Assembly (NCBI GenBank): GCA_018661145.1
Contig: JABJIU010000139.1
Coordinates: forward strand, 1-14,991
Origin: Pseudomonadota bacterium
Lineage (GTDB): Bacteria > Pseudomonadota > Gammaproteobacteria > Arenicellales > UBA868
Length of the DNA: 14,991 nt
Direction: 5' to 3'
Shown here: in pieces, positions 1 through 7,600 of the stretch
Layout of the letters: every line of letters begins with the position of its first letter
Position numbering within the stretch: the stretch's first letter is position 1
Position numbers and translations under genes: made by a program
The notes under the pieces: generated by a model
What the model was told of the DNA's origin: nothing
What the model saw: only the letters and a program-made list of their open reading frames with translations
Database searches by the model: none

Positions 1-699
1 ATCCTGATTCCTACCGCGGTGGTAGGAGCGATTGGCGTATTGCTTCTGCTTGAGCCCGACCTTGGATGCACTGCGGTCATCATGATGGTGGCACTGGGCA
101 TGATGTTTCTTGCCGGGACTCCGCTTCGATATATTCTCGGCGCGATTGCGGTGGCGGTCTGTGCCGTTGCGGCATTGATCATGATGGCTGATTACCGGCT
201 CGATCGGGTGTCGAGTTTTATTGATCCCTGGGCGGATCCTTATGGCTCAGGTTTTCAATTAGTCCAGGCCCTGATTGCACTGGGCAGTGGTGAATGGTTT
301 GGCGTGGGTTTGGGTGCCAGCGTCCAGAAGCTGTTTTACCTCCCGCACGCCAGTAATGATTTCTTGATCGCGGTTGTAGGAGAGGAACTCGGACTGGTTG
401 GCGTTGCTGGTTTGTTATGCCTTTATGGTCTCGTACTCTGGAGAATTTTCAACCTGGCTGGACGTGCTGCTGAGGCTAAAGCCTATTTCGGAGCCCGGCT
501 AGCACAGGGAATTGGTCTTCTGCTGATTGTCCAGGTGATGTTTCATTTCGCGGTCAATCTTGGACTGGTGCCGACCAAGGGGCTGAACTTGCCACTTATG
601 AGCTACGGCGGCAGCAGCATGCTCATTAACGGACTGGCTTTCGGACTTCTGGTGTCTATAGAACACAGTCTTTCCAAAGGCCGCGTGGGGGCGCGTTGA
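1..699 (+). CDS. ftsW: FtsW, septal peptidoglycan glycosyltransferase (3' part)
   Basis: This is a SEDS-family membrane glycosyltransferase that polymerises lipid II at the septum, working with the class b PBP FtsI. The frame is open from base 1, so the 5' part of the gene lies outside the window; 232 residues are present. The sequence alternates hydrophobic helices and short loops. Fragment residues 114-136 (LPHASNDFLIAVVGEELGLVG region) form the conserved extracellular stretch; its Asp120 aligns with the Asp proposed as catalytic in RodA/FtsW. Residues 186-207 (NLGLVPTKGLNLPLMSYGGS) are the SEDS signature near the C terminus. RodA has the same fold, but the position directly before murG in a dcw cluster says FtsW. 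The stop overlaps the murG TTG start (TTGA), which suggests translational coupling. Confidence 0.95.
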   Translation: MLIPTAVVGAIGVLLLLEPDLGCTAVIMMVALGMMFLAGTPLRYILGAIAVAVCAVAALIMMADYRLDRVSSFIDPWADPYGSGFQLVQALIALGSGEWFGVGLGASVQKLFYLPHASNDFLIAVVGEELGLVGVAGLLCLYGLVLWRIFNLAGRAAEAKAYFGARLAQGIGLLLIVQVMFHFAVNLGLVPTKGLNLPLMSYGGSSMLINGLAFGLLVSIEHSLSKGRVGAR

Positions 700-1769
700 C
701 CACCGTGATGATCATGGCGGGTGGAACTGGCGGGCACGTTTATCCAGCGCTCAGTGTGGCTGAGCGTCTTCGCGATCAGGGCGTTGATGTCATCTGGTTG
801 GGCACCCGTAGAGGGCTTGAGGCTCGGGTGGTCCCGACGGCAGGTTTCGACATTGAATGGCTCGATGTTAAAGGACTGGTCGGCACATCCTGGGTCCGGA
901 AACTCAGCATGCCATGGATGCTGCTTAGAGCGGTCGGCCAGGCCTTAAAGATTATGCGTCGCCGTTTTCCAGATGCCGTGCTCGGCATGGGCGGATTTGT
1001 GGCAGGCCCCGGCGGCATTGCGGCATGGCTGCTGCACCGACCTCTCATAATCCACGAAGCCAATGCAGTTTGTGGCTTAACAAATCGTCTGTTGGCGCCG
1101 TTGTCAAAACGAATCCTGACGGGTTTTGAGAATGTCCGGCACCTCGGTGCAAAGGCCCGATGGACAGGCAATCCGGTTCGGACAGAGATCACCCAGCGCG
1201 TATCGACTGCGAGGGCGGCTCATGAAATACAGCCGCTCCGACTGTTGGTGCTCGGCGGCAGTCAGGGTGCCCGGTCAATCAATGAACTGTTACCCGAGAC
1301 GCTGCGCCAGTCCCAATGTGGATCCCAACTGATCATTACGCATCAAAGTGGCCAAGGCCGAGACGAACAGGTACGCCGCGCCTACGCGGATGCCGAAATA
1401 TCGGTGAAAGTGGTCCCGTATATCGAAGACATGGCTTGGGCTTACCGTGATGCTGATTTGGTGATTGCTCGATCTGGTGCCATGACCGTTACTGAGTTGT
1501 GCGCCGCGGGACTGGCTTCGATTTTGCTGCCATTTCCTCACGCTGCATCGAATCATCAGGCAGTCAATGCGCGCGTGCTAGCACAGGCAGCAGGCGCGGT
1601 CGTGATCGAGGCCTCCGCACTTGATCAAAGTCGGCTCGCCCGGGAGATCGATAGCCTGGCCCGCAATCGAAACACGCTGGTGCGGATGGGTCAGGCCGCC
1701 CGTTCCCTTGCCCGACCGGATGCAACGGCCGAGGTCGCGAAACATTGCTTGGAGTTGGCTCATGCGTGA
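696..1769 (+). CDS. murG: MurG, UDP-GlcNAc:lipid I N-acetylglucosaminyltransferase
   Basis: MurG transfers GlcNAc from UDP-GlcNAc onto lipid I to make lipid II on the inner face of the membrane (GT-B fold, GT28). It has 357 residues, the normal length. Visible motifs are GGTGGH at 9-14 (N-terminal G-loop, with the conserved His14), GMGGFVAGP at 97-105, HEAN at 120-123, GNPVR at 158-162, GGSQGA at 187-192 and ARSGAMTVTE at 258-267, followed by PFPHAASNHQ at 279-288 in the donor site. The start is uncertain: TTG 696, GTG 705, ATG 708 and ATG 714 are all in frame. TTG 696 is chosen because it overlaps the ftsW stop and has a G-rich stretch at 687-691 just upstream; the later starts leave very little sequence before the G-loop. 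The 3' end overlaps murC by 8 bases. Confidence 0.96.
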   Translation: MTTVMIMAGGTGGHVYPALSVAERLRDQGVDVIWLGTRRGLEARVVPTAGFDIEWLDVKGLVGTSWVRKLSMPWMLLRAVGQALKIMRRRFPDAVLGMGGFVAGPGGIAAWLLHRPLIIHEANAVCGLTNRLLAPLSKRILTGFENVRHLGAKARWTGNPVRTEITQRVSTARAAHEIQPLRLLVLGGSQGARSINELLPETLRQSQCGSQLIITHQSGQGRDEQVRRAYADAEISVKVVPYIEDMAWAYRDADLVIARSGAMTVTELCAAGLASILLPFPHAASNHQAVNARVLAQAAGAVVIEASALDQSRLAREIDSLARNRNTLVRMGQAARSLARPDATAEVAKHCLELAHA

Positions 1770-3168
1770 GTTTGTCCGACATGTGCACTTCGTCGGAATC
1801 GGCGGCGCTGGTATGAGCGGCATCGCCTCAGTTCTGATCGATCAGGGATACCACGTTAGTGGGTCCGATCAGGTGGAATCGATGGCAACCCGGACCCTGT
1901 CCAACAAGGGTGCACAGGTTTGGCTTGGCCATGACGCTGACTACGTAAAAGGTGCTGATGTCGTGGTCGTCTCCAACGCGGTGGGAAGCGGCAACCCGGA
2001 AGTCGTTACCGCCGCCGAGCAGGGTATTCCTGTTGTGCCCCGGGCTCAGATGCTTGGAGAACTCATGCGCTTTCGCAACGGCATTGCGGTTGCCGGTACT
2101 CATGGGAAGACAACGGCAACGAGTCTTGTCGCAGCGGTGTTTGCTGAGGCGCAACTGGATCCGACATTTCTCGTCGGCGGTCTGGTGAAAAGCGAGGCAG
2201 GTAATGCCCGGCTTGGTAATGGTCAGTGGCTGATCGCAGAGGCGGATGAGAGTGATGCCTCTTTCCTGCATTTACAGCCCCATATCGCTGTCGTTACCAA
2301 TATCGATACCGACCATATGGCGACTTACAGCGGTGACTTTGATCAACTCATCGACACCTTCCAGACTTTTCTGCATAACCTGCCGTTTTATGGCTTAGCC
2401 GTATTGTGTTCCGATGATCTCGTTATTCGGGATCTTCGGCCTCACATCCGCAGACCTGTTGTTACCTATGGAGTGGAAGCCGGCGCGGACTACCGGGCCA
2501 CCCAGATTCGCCAAGACGGCACTCGTATGCAGTTCGAGGTCGCTCTTATGGGAGAAAGACGAATAGAAGTGGATCTTCCGATTCCAGGATTCCATAACGT
2601 TCGCAACGCCCTTGCAGCTATTGCCGTTGCGGACAAGGTGGGTATTGCCGCCGATGCCATTACTGAAGGCCTTCGGAGTTTTGCGGGCATTGATCGTCGG
2701 TTCGAGATTCTTGGGGAGATGATCCTAAGCCCGGGCCAGGCGCTGTTGGTTGATGACTACGCACACCACCCACGGGAAATCGAGGCGACGCTCGCCGCCG
2801 CACAGGGCTGCTGGCCCGATCGTCGAAAGGTCGTGGTTTTTCAACCCCATCGTTTCACCCGCACGCAGGAACTGCTGGATGACTTCAGTGCCTTGCTGGA
2901 CGGGGTGGCTTGTCTCGTGATCACCGAGGTCTACGCCGCCGGCGAAAAGCCCATCCCGCGGGCAGACGGCCGGGCTTTATGTCGTTCGATTCGGTCGCGT
3001 GGTGGCGTCGACCCCGTATTTGTTCCTGAAATCGATCAACTTAAACAGGCGCTCCTGCCGATCCTGCGGGATGGAGATGTGGTGTTGACTCTCGGTGCGG
3101 GCGATATCGGTCGGGCGGCCCGTGAATTGGTTCCGCCTGTGCGCTTACAAGAGGGGACCTACGGGTGA
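1762..3168 (+). CDS. murC: MurC, UDP-N-acetylmuramate--L-alanine ligase
   Basis: MurC is the cytoplasmic ATP-dependent ligase that adds L-Ala to UDP-MurNAc, the first amino-acid step of the stem peptide. It has 468 residues, close to the family norm. The N-terminal UDP-binding domain starts with the Rossmann motif GIGGAGMSG at 12-20. The central ATPase domain has the Mur-ligase P-loop AGTHGKTTAT at 111-120, the EADESD metal-site motif at 160-165 and HNVRNALAA at 278-286. The C-terminal domain carries DDYAHHP at 331-337, which is typical of MurC. The frame is open upstream to 1621, but ATG 1762 is chosen because the protein begins there just as known MurC proteins do (HVHFVGIGGAGMSG) and GGAG at 1751-1754 lies 7 bases before it. 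The gene overlaps murG by 8 bases. Confidence 0.97.
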   Translation: MREFVRHVHFVGIGGAGMSGIASVLIDQGYHVSGSDQVESMATRTLSNKGAQVWLGHDADYVKGADVVVVSNAVGSGNPEVVTAAEQGIPVVPRAQMLGELMRFRNGIAVAGTHGKTTATSLVAAVFAEAQLDPTFLVGGLVKSEAGNARLGNGQWLIAEADESDASFLHLQPHIAVVTNIDTDHMATYSGDFDQLIDTFQTFLHNLPFYGLAVLCSDDLVIRDLRPHIRRPVVTYGVEAGADYRATQIRQDGTRMQFEVALMGERRIEVDLPIPGFHNVRNALAAIAVADKVGIAADAITEGLRSFAGIDRRFEILGEMILSPGQALLVDDYAHHPREIEATLAAAQGCWPDRRKVVVFQPHRFTRTQELLDDFSALLDGVACLVITEVYAAGEKPIPRADGRALCRSIRSRGGVDPVFVPEIDQLKQALLPILRDGDVVLTLGAGDIGRAARELVPPVRLQEGTYG

Positions 3169-4082
3169 ATGCGGTAATGACTGCAGGCAAGCAGACGGCA
3201 TTTGTGGGGGTTCGAGGCGCTATCCGGTGTCAGGAGTCCATGGCGAAACATACCAGTTGGAAAGTTGGCGGACCGGCCCGCTATTTTTTCGAGCCTCAGG
3301 ATCTCGACGATCTGACTGCGTTTTTGCAGAGTCTGGATTCGCAGGTACCGATTCTCTGGCTTGGTCTTGGCAGTAATTTGCTGGTTCGAGATGGCGGCTT
3401 CGATGGCGCGGTCATCGCGGCTCATCGAGGACTTCGGGCAATGAAATACCTCGGGGATGGACGTCTGATGGCTGAGGCCGGTATTTCCTGCGCGCGTTTC
3501 TCTCGGTTTGCCGCAAGGCATGGGCGGGCGGGGGCTGAATTTCTTGCTGGCGTTCCGGGCACCATGGGCGGGGCTCTCGCCATGAACGCCGGGGCTTTCG
3601 GTTGCGAGACCTGGAATCTGGTTGAAGAGGTCGATCTGGTGGATCGTGGGGGCGCATTCCACAGGCAGTCGGCCCAGTCATTTGCAGTGTCTTATCGGAA
3701 AGTCGAGATCCCGAAAGCACACTGGTTTACGGCTGGGTATTTCAGGCTTGGCGAAGCATCAGGACAAGACGAGGCTATTACGGTCCGCTCGCTTCTGGAA
3801 AAGCGGGCTGCAAGTCAGCCGGTTCGACTATCCAGCGCCGGTTCCGTCTTCCAAAATCCGCTGGATGATTATGCGGCACGGCTGATTGAGGCCTCTGGTC
3901 TTAAAGGCGCACGATGCGGCGGTGCCACCGTTTCGATGCAGCACGCTAACTTCATCGTCAACGATCAACAGGCGTCGGCAAATGATATCGAGACCTTAAT
4001 CACAAAGGTTCGAGAGACGGTCGCGGATCAGACAGGAGTGGTTCTTGAACCGGAAGTACGGTTTGTGGGGGAAGGTCAATGA
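3165..4082 (+). CDS. murB: MurB, UDP-N-acetylenolpyruvoylglucosamine reductase (type II-like)
   Basis: MurB is the FAD-dependent NADPH reductase that turns UDP-GlcNAc-enolpyruvate into UDP-MurNAc, the substrate of the MurC encoded next to it. It has 305 residues, the short type II form, rather than the roughly 340 of the E. coli type I enzyme. FAD-domain motifs are WKVGGPA at 32-38, GLGSNLL at 67-73 and GVPGTMGGALAMNAGAFG at 129-146. SYRK at 176-179 supplies the active-site Arg178. Ser227 in AGSVFQNP (225-232) matches the proton-donating serine, and LEPEVRF at 294-300 carries the conserved Glu. The GTG start at 3165 has GAGGGG at 3151-3156 eight bases upstream and overlaps the murC stop (GTGA). 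ATG 3177 is a less likely alternative. The stop overlaps the ftsQ start (ATGA). Confidence 0.95.
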   Translation: MNAVMTAGKQTAFVGVRGAIRCQESMAKHTSWKVGGPARYFFEPQDLDDLTAFLQSLDSQVPILWLGLGSNLLVRDGGFDGAVIAAHRGLRAMKYLGDGRLMAEAGISCARFSRFAARHGRAGAEFLAGVPGTMGGALAMNAGAFGCETWNLVEEVDLVDRGGAFHRQSAQSFAVSYRKVEIPKAHWFTAGYFRLGEASGQDEAITVRSLLEKRAASQPVRLSSAGSVFQNPLDDYAARLIEASGLKGARCGGATVSMQHANFIVNDQQASANDIETLITKVRETVADQTGVVLEPEVRFVGEGQ

Positions 4083-4915
4083 GCGCTAGCGATCTTCCGG
4101 AACTGCGGCCTGTGTCGAACGTGCCAACGGCTTATGATGCAACAGATGTGACGCCGGATCGCCAGCGACGCTGGCTGGGTATCGCTGCGCTGGCAATATT
4201 ACTGGTCAGTGCGCTTGCCGCGGATCAGATCATTCGATCCGGTTACTTCACCATCGAAAAAGTCACGGTTGCGATCCCCCTCACACATGTTGACCGCGGC
4301 ATTGTCGAGCGGACCGCCTGGCGCAGCATTCAGGGCAATTTACTTAATGTGGACCTCAACCGGATAGAGGAGTCACTGGAAACGCTGCCCGGTGTCTTTC
4401 AGGTAATGGTGCGCCGGGTCTGGCCGGATGCTCTGGAATTGAGGATTGTTGAAACGCGGGCAATTGCACGGTTTCAGAGTCTGCAGAATCCCAATGCGAT
4501 ATCCGTCGACAGTTATATCAACCTCTCACCCACACAGATTCTGTCCGCAGCGCCAGTACTTCGTGGCCCTAAAACGCAGCGAGAGACTTTAGTGGACGTT
4601 TTCTTTTCTGTCTTTCCACTTCTTCGGGAAGTTGGTCTTCAGCCCTTGGAGCTGTCGCTTAGCAAAGCGGGCCGTTGGGCACTGGAACTGCAGTCAGACG
4701 ATGTCTTAACAGGTGCTCGCTTTACGCTTTTGTTGGGCCGCGATGACGCTATTGAAAAAGTAGACCGTTTTGCGCGCAGTTATGCCATTGCTCTTCGCCG
4801 CAAGGTTGATCTGATCGCCAAAGTTGATATGCGGTATGCCAGCGGTTTTGCGGTTCAGTGGCAGGGCGAAGGCGGCGGGTCAACGGTGCAGTTGGCCGGA
4901 CTCTCAGGAAACTAG
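4079..4915 (+). CDS. ftsQ: FtsQ, divisome membrane protein
   Basis: FtsQ is a bitopic inner-membrane protein that joins FtsB/FtsL and links early and late divisome proteins. It has 278 residues: a cytoplasmic tail at 1-30 ending in DRQRRW, one membrane helix at about 32-50, a POTRA domain at about 55-127 (GYFTIEKVTV through the VWPDALELRIVE strand, residues 114-125), and a beta domain that ends with VDMRYASGFAVQW at 249-261, the usual FtsQ ending. The family diverges strongly, so the call rests on this layout, the closing motif and the location between murB and ftsA. The ATG at 4079 overlaps the murB stop, and GGGGGAAGG at 4067-4075 is a good ribosome binding site. No ddl gene lies between murB and ftsQ, although many dcw clusters have one there. 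Confidence 0.94.
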   Translation: MSASDLPELRPVSNVPTAYDATDVTPDRQRRWLGIAALAILLVSALAADQIIRSGYFTIEKVTVAIPLTHVDRGIVERTAWRSIQGNLLNVDLNRIEESLETLPGVFQVMVRRVWPDALELRIVETRAIARFQSLQNPNAISVDSYINLSPTQILSAAPVLRGPKTQRETLVDVFFSVFPLLREVGLQPLELSLSKAGRWALELQSDDVLTGARFTLLLGRDDAIEKVDRFARSYAIALRRKVDLIAKVDMRYASGFAVQWQGEGGGSTVQLAGLSGN

Positions 4916-4932
4916 AGGTTGATCTTATTACC

Positions 4933-6186
4933 ATGACTAAGCGACTCGAAAGCGACATCATCGTCGGACTCGACATTGGCACCTCTAAAGTGCTGGCAGT
5001 GGTTGCCGAGGTGAAAGAGAACGAGGGTATCGAGATTCTGGGGGTAGGTCAGCATTCCTCGCGGGGTTTGCGCAAAGGGGTGGTGGCCAATATCGATTCC
5101 ACAGTGCAGTCCATCCAGCAGGCGATAGAAGAGGCAGAACTCACGGCCGAGTGCAGAATCAGCTCGGTCTACGCCGGTATCGCCGGAGGCCATATCAACA
5201 GCATGAATTCACACGGTGTTGCTGCCATCAAGAACCGTGATGAGGTGGGCCCCGAAGATGTGGAACGGGTACTGGATGCTGCCCAAGCCCAGGCGATTCC
5301 GAATGATCAGCAGGTGCTGCACATCCTCCCCCAGGACTTCATCATCGATGGGCAGGATGGAATTCGCGAACCGATCGGAATGAGCGGGGTTCGTCTTGAG
5401 GCCAAAGTACACATCATTACCGGCGCAGTCAGTGCAGCCCAAAACATCGTTAAGTGCATCACCCGATGTGGGCTCGAGGTCGAGGAGGTCGTGCTTGAAC
5501 AGGTTGCCTCGAGCTATGCCGTTCTAGATGATGACGAAACTGAACTCGGTGTGGCGATGGTTGATATCGGAGGTGGCACCACTGATATCGCGGTATTCAC
5601 CGACGGCGCGATCCGGCATACCGCAGTGCTACCGGTAGCAGGCGATCAGATTACCAATGACATCGCGGTAGCCCTGCGTACACCGACCCAGGCAGCAGAA
5701 GAGCTGAAGAGGAAATTTGGTACAGCACTGGTCCAGTTGGCACCCGAAGGAGAGATGATCGACACCCCCAGTGTCGGTGAGCGCGCCCCGAGAAAGCTCG
5801 CACGCACAACCCTTGCGGATGTCATCGAACCGCGGGTAGAAGAACTGTTCCTGCTCATTCAGGCCGAGTTAAGGCGCAGCGGATATGAGGAGTTGCTGGG
5901 TACGGGCATCGTCCTGACAGGGGGCAGTGCCAAATTGACTGGCATGGTTGAACTTGCCGAAGAGATTTTTCATATGCCTGTTCGTCTTGGTGTGCCTCAG
6001 TACAGCGGCGCCCTCAGTGAGGTAGTTCGAAACTCCTCCTACGCAACGGGGATCGGTCTGGTTTTGTTCGGCCTTCAGCACCCGACACAGCAGAAGAGAA
6101 GCAGCCGATCTCTCTCGAACATTCCGGCAGCAGAGTTCATCAACAAGATGAAGCGATGGTTTTCAGTCCATTGGAAGGAGGACTGA
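4933..6186 (+). CDS. ftsA: FtsA, actin-like cell division protein
   Basis: FtsA is a bacterial actin homologue that tethers FtsZ to the membrane and signals to the late divisome. It has 417 residues against about 420 in E. coli. Motifs are phosphate 1, GLDIGTSK at 12-19; the 1C subdomain from about 86 to 165; phosphate 2, DIGGGTTD at 211-218; and the adenosine motif TGGSAKLTGM at 329-338. The C-terminal segment at about 402-417 (FINKMKRWFSVHWKED) is the amphipathic membrane-targeting helix. ATG 4933 fits the usual N terminus, although the frame is open back to 4858 inside ftsQ. The ribosome binding site is poor: AGAGG at 4914-4918 is 14 bases away. Translation may therefore depend on ribosomes finishing ftsQ, which ends 17 bases earlier. 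Confidence 0.96.
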   Translation: MTKRLESDIIVGLDIGTSKVLAVVAEVKENEGIEILGVGQHSSRGLRKGVVANIDSTVQSIQQAIEEAELTAECRISSVYAGIAGGHINSMNSHGVAAIKNRDEVGPEDVERVLDAAQAQAIPNDQQVLHILPQDFIIDGQDGIREPIGMSGVRLEAKVHIITGAVSAAQNIVKCITRCGLEVEEVVLEQVASSYAVLDDDETELGVAMVDIGGGTTDIAVFTDGAIRHTAVLPVAGDQITNDIAVALRTPTQAAEELKRKFGTALVQLAPEGEMIDTPSVGERAPRKLARTTLADVIEPRVEELFLLIQAELRRSGYEELLGTGIVLTGGSAKLTGMVELAEEIFHMPVRLGVPQYSGALSEVVRNSSYATGIGLVLFGLQHPTQQKRSSRSLSNIPAAEFINKMKRWFSVHWKED

Positions 6187-6188
6187 GC

Positions 6189-6299
6189 ATGCGTGTCTTT
6201 GCTACGAACCCAGCTCCGTTAGTCAGATTTCTTATGTGGTTAATCATACTGAGATTGTTTTTCATTCAACCCAAAACTGAGGAGAACTATTATGTTTGA
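6189..6299 (+). CDS. Possible 36-residue hydrophobic small protein or ftsZ leader peptide
   Basis: This reading frame fills the whole ftsA-ftsZ gap. ATG 6189 is preceded by a full Shine-Dalgarno, AAGGAGG at 6175-6181, with a 7-base spacer, and the TGA at 6297-6299 overlaps the ftsZ start as ATGTTTGA. That is the same 8-base overlap seen between murG and murC. The peptide has a basic, polar start, a hydrophobic run at residues 14-26 (FLMWLIILRLFFI, interrupted by Arg22) and an acidic tail PKTEENYYV at 28-36. It could be a small membrane protein or a leader that couples ftsZ translation to ftsA. I know of no named family for it. Against it: the Shine-Dalgarno lies in the last FtsA codons (Lys-Glu), where it could arise by chance, and a 37-codon frame is short enough to be accidental. 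Confidence 0.35.
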   Translation: MRVFATNPAPLVRFLMWLIILRLFFIQPKTEENYYV

Positions 6300-7434
6300 A
6301 CTCATGGAAGTGTCCGGCCAGCAGGCCGTTATTAAGGTCATCGGCGTCGGCGGGGGCGGTGGGAATGCCGTCGATCACATGGTATCGGCCAGTCTGGAAG
6401 GGGTTGAATTCATCGCTGCCAACACTGACGCACAGGCGCTTCATCGCTCTGGCGTTTCCAAGGTGATGCAGTTGGGAGAGGGATTAACTCGCGGCCTTGG
6501 TGCCGGCGCTAATCCTGAGGTTGGGCGACAGGCCGCGTCAGAAGACCGGGACAAGATCGCTGCCGCGCTTGATGGGACCGATATGGTTTTCCTGACAGCA
6601 GGCATGGGGGGTGGCACGGGAACCGGCGCCGCACCCGTCATTGCGCAACTCGCCCGGGAAAAAGGCATTCTCACCGTCGCAGTCGTTACGCGCCCATTTG
6701 GCTTTGAGGGCAAAAAGCGGATTGAAGCGGCCGACCAGGGCATCAAGGAACTGGGCGAACTGGTCGACTCACTGATTGTGATTCCGAATGAGCGCATCAT
6801 GGAAGTGATGGGTGGTAATGTCACTTTGCTCGAAGCCTTCGGTAAGGCGAACGAGGTGCTCTTCAATGCTGTACAGGGTATCTCCGAGCTGATTACCCGT
6901 CCGGGACTTATTAATGTTGACTTTGCAGATGTGCGTACCGTCATGGCGGAGATGGGGATGGCGATGATGGGGTCAGCGACAGCGACGGGTCCGGACCGTG
7001 CAATGGAAGCTGCACGTGGCGCCGTGTGCAGTCCGTTACTGGAAGAGGTCGATATCCATGGGGCCAAGGGCCTGTTGGTGAATGTGTCAGCGGGTCCGGA
7101 TATGCAGCTTGATGAATTTGCCCACGTCGGTGAAATTGTCAATGAATACGCCTCTGAAGACGGTACGGTGGTCATTGGTACCGTACTGGATTCGGCGATG
7201 GAAGATGAACTACGCGTCACAATGGTAGCCACGGGTATCCGAAAGACGCCGCAGATCAGCCTGGTCAAGGATGAGGGCGTGGACGAGGGTACGACAGATG
7301 ACGTTGACTACGACCAGCCTACGGTGATTCGCCGTCGGCCGCGGGCGGCGGGAGATGTTGATGCCCAGGGTAATGCCGCAGTGGATATGGAATATCTGGA
7401 TGTTCCCGCATTTCTTCGCAGACAGGCTGATTGA
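6292..7434 (+). CDS. ftsZ: FtsZ, tubulin-like division GTPase
   Basis: FtsZ is the GTPase that polymerises at midcell into the Z ring. It has 380 residues, normal for Gammaproteobacteria. The GTP-binding domain has GVGGGGGNAV at 18-27 and the tubulin signature GGGTGTG at 106-112. The T7 synergy loop NVDFADVRTVM (208-218) carries Asp210 and Asp213, which complete the GTPase site of the neighbouring subunit. A linker of about 50 residues (318-367) leads to the C-terminal peptide YLDVPAFLRRQAD at 368-380, which binds FtsA and ZipA. ATG 6292 has GAGGAG at 6279-6284 with a 7-base spacer. I see no convincing promoter in the short gap upstream, so transcription probably comes from further up the cluster or from promoters inside ftsQ/ftsA, as in E. 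coli. Confidence 0.98.
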   Translation: MFELMEVSGQQAVIKVIGVGGGGGNAVDHMVSASLEGVEFIAANTDAQALHRSGVSKVMQLGEGLTRGLGAGANPEVGRQAASEDRDKIAAALDGTDMVFLTAGMGGGTGTGAAPVIAQLAREKGILTVAVVTRPFGFEGKKRIEAADQGIKELGELVDSLIVIPNERIMEVMGGNVTLLEAFGKANEVLFNAVQGISELITRPGLINVDFADVRTVMAEMGMAMMGSATATGPDRAMEAARGAVCSPLLEEVDIHGAKGLLVNVSAGPDMQLDEFAHVGEIVNEYASEDGTVVIGTVLDSAMEDELRVTMVATGIRKTPQISLVKDEGVDEGTTDDVDYDQPTVIRRRPRAAGDVDAQGNAAVDMEYLDVPAFLRRQAD

Positions 7435-7600
7435 TGGCATCAGGAGCCGTCTGCCAAAAAAAGTTGCTGAGTTAATTTATGCAAAAAAAAGGGTAAAAAT
7501 ATTTCAAAAAAAGTCCTAATTTCTGATTTTCCGTGTAAAATTGCGAAAACGCGCATAAAAAAAGTGCACAAAATCCCGAAATACCGGGAAATCAGGCAGG
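7435..7600 (+). promoter_or_regulatory. A-tract-rich lpxC leader, probably curved, with hairpin next to the start
   Basis: This 166-base gap is far richer in A+T than its surroundings. It holds A or T tracts at 7456-7462, 7483-7490, 7495-7499, 7506-7512, 7527-7530 (T), 7537-7540, 7546-7549, 7557-7563 and 7570-7573. From 7483 on, their centres are mostly 9 to 12 bases apart, about one helical turn, with one step of two turns; such phasing bends DNA. TAAAAT at 7536-7541 resembles a -10 box but has no good -35. TCCCG at 7574-7578 and CGGGA at 7585-7589 form an inverted repeat with a 6-base loop, 11 bases before the lpxC ATG. The run of A tracts could act as an UP element, a protein binding site or an unstructured leader for ribosomal protein S1. 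I see no intrinsic terminator for ftsZ. Confidence 0.5.

Noticed and set aside
1621..1761. Extension of murC upstream into murG
   Set aside because: The 47 extra residues are a frame-shifted reading of murG; the conserved MurC start and a ribosome binding site are at 1762.
6219..6250. Possible promoter (TTAGTC and CATACT) in the ftsA-ftsZ gap
   Set aside because: The boxes are weak and 20 bases apart, outside the normal spacing.
6441..7268. Long open frame of 275 codons on the minus strand across ftsZ
   Set aside because: It is the antisense shadow of ftsZ, is rich in Ser, Pro and Thr as such shadows are, and resembles no protein family.
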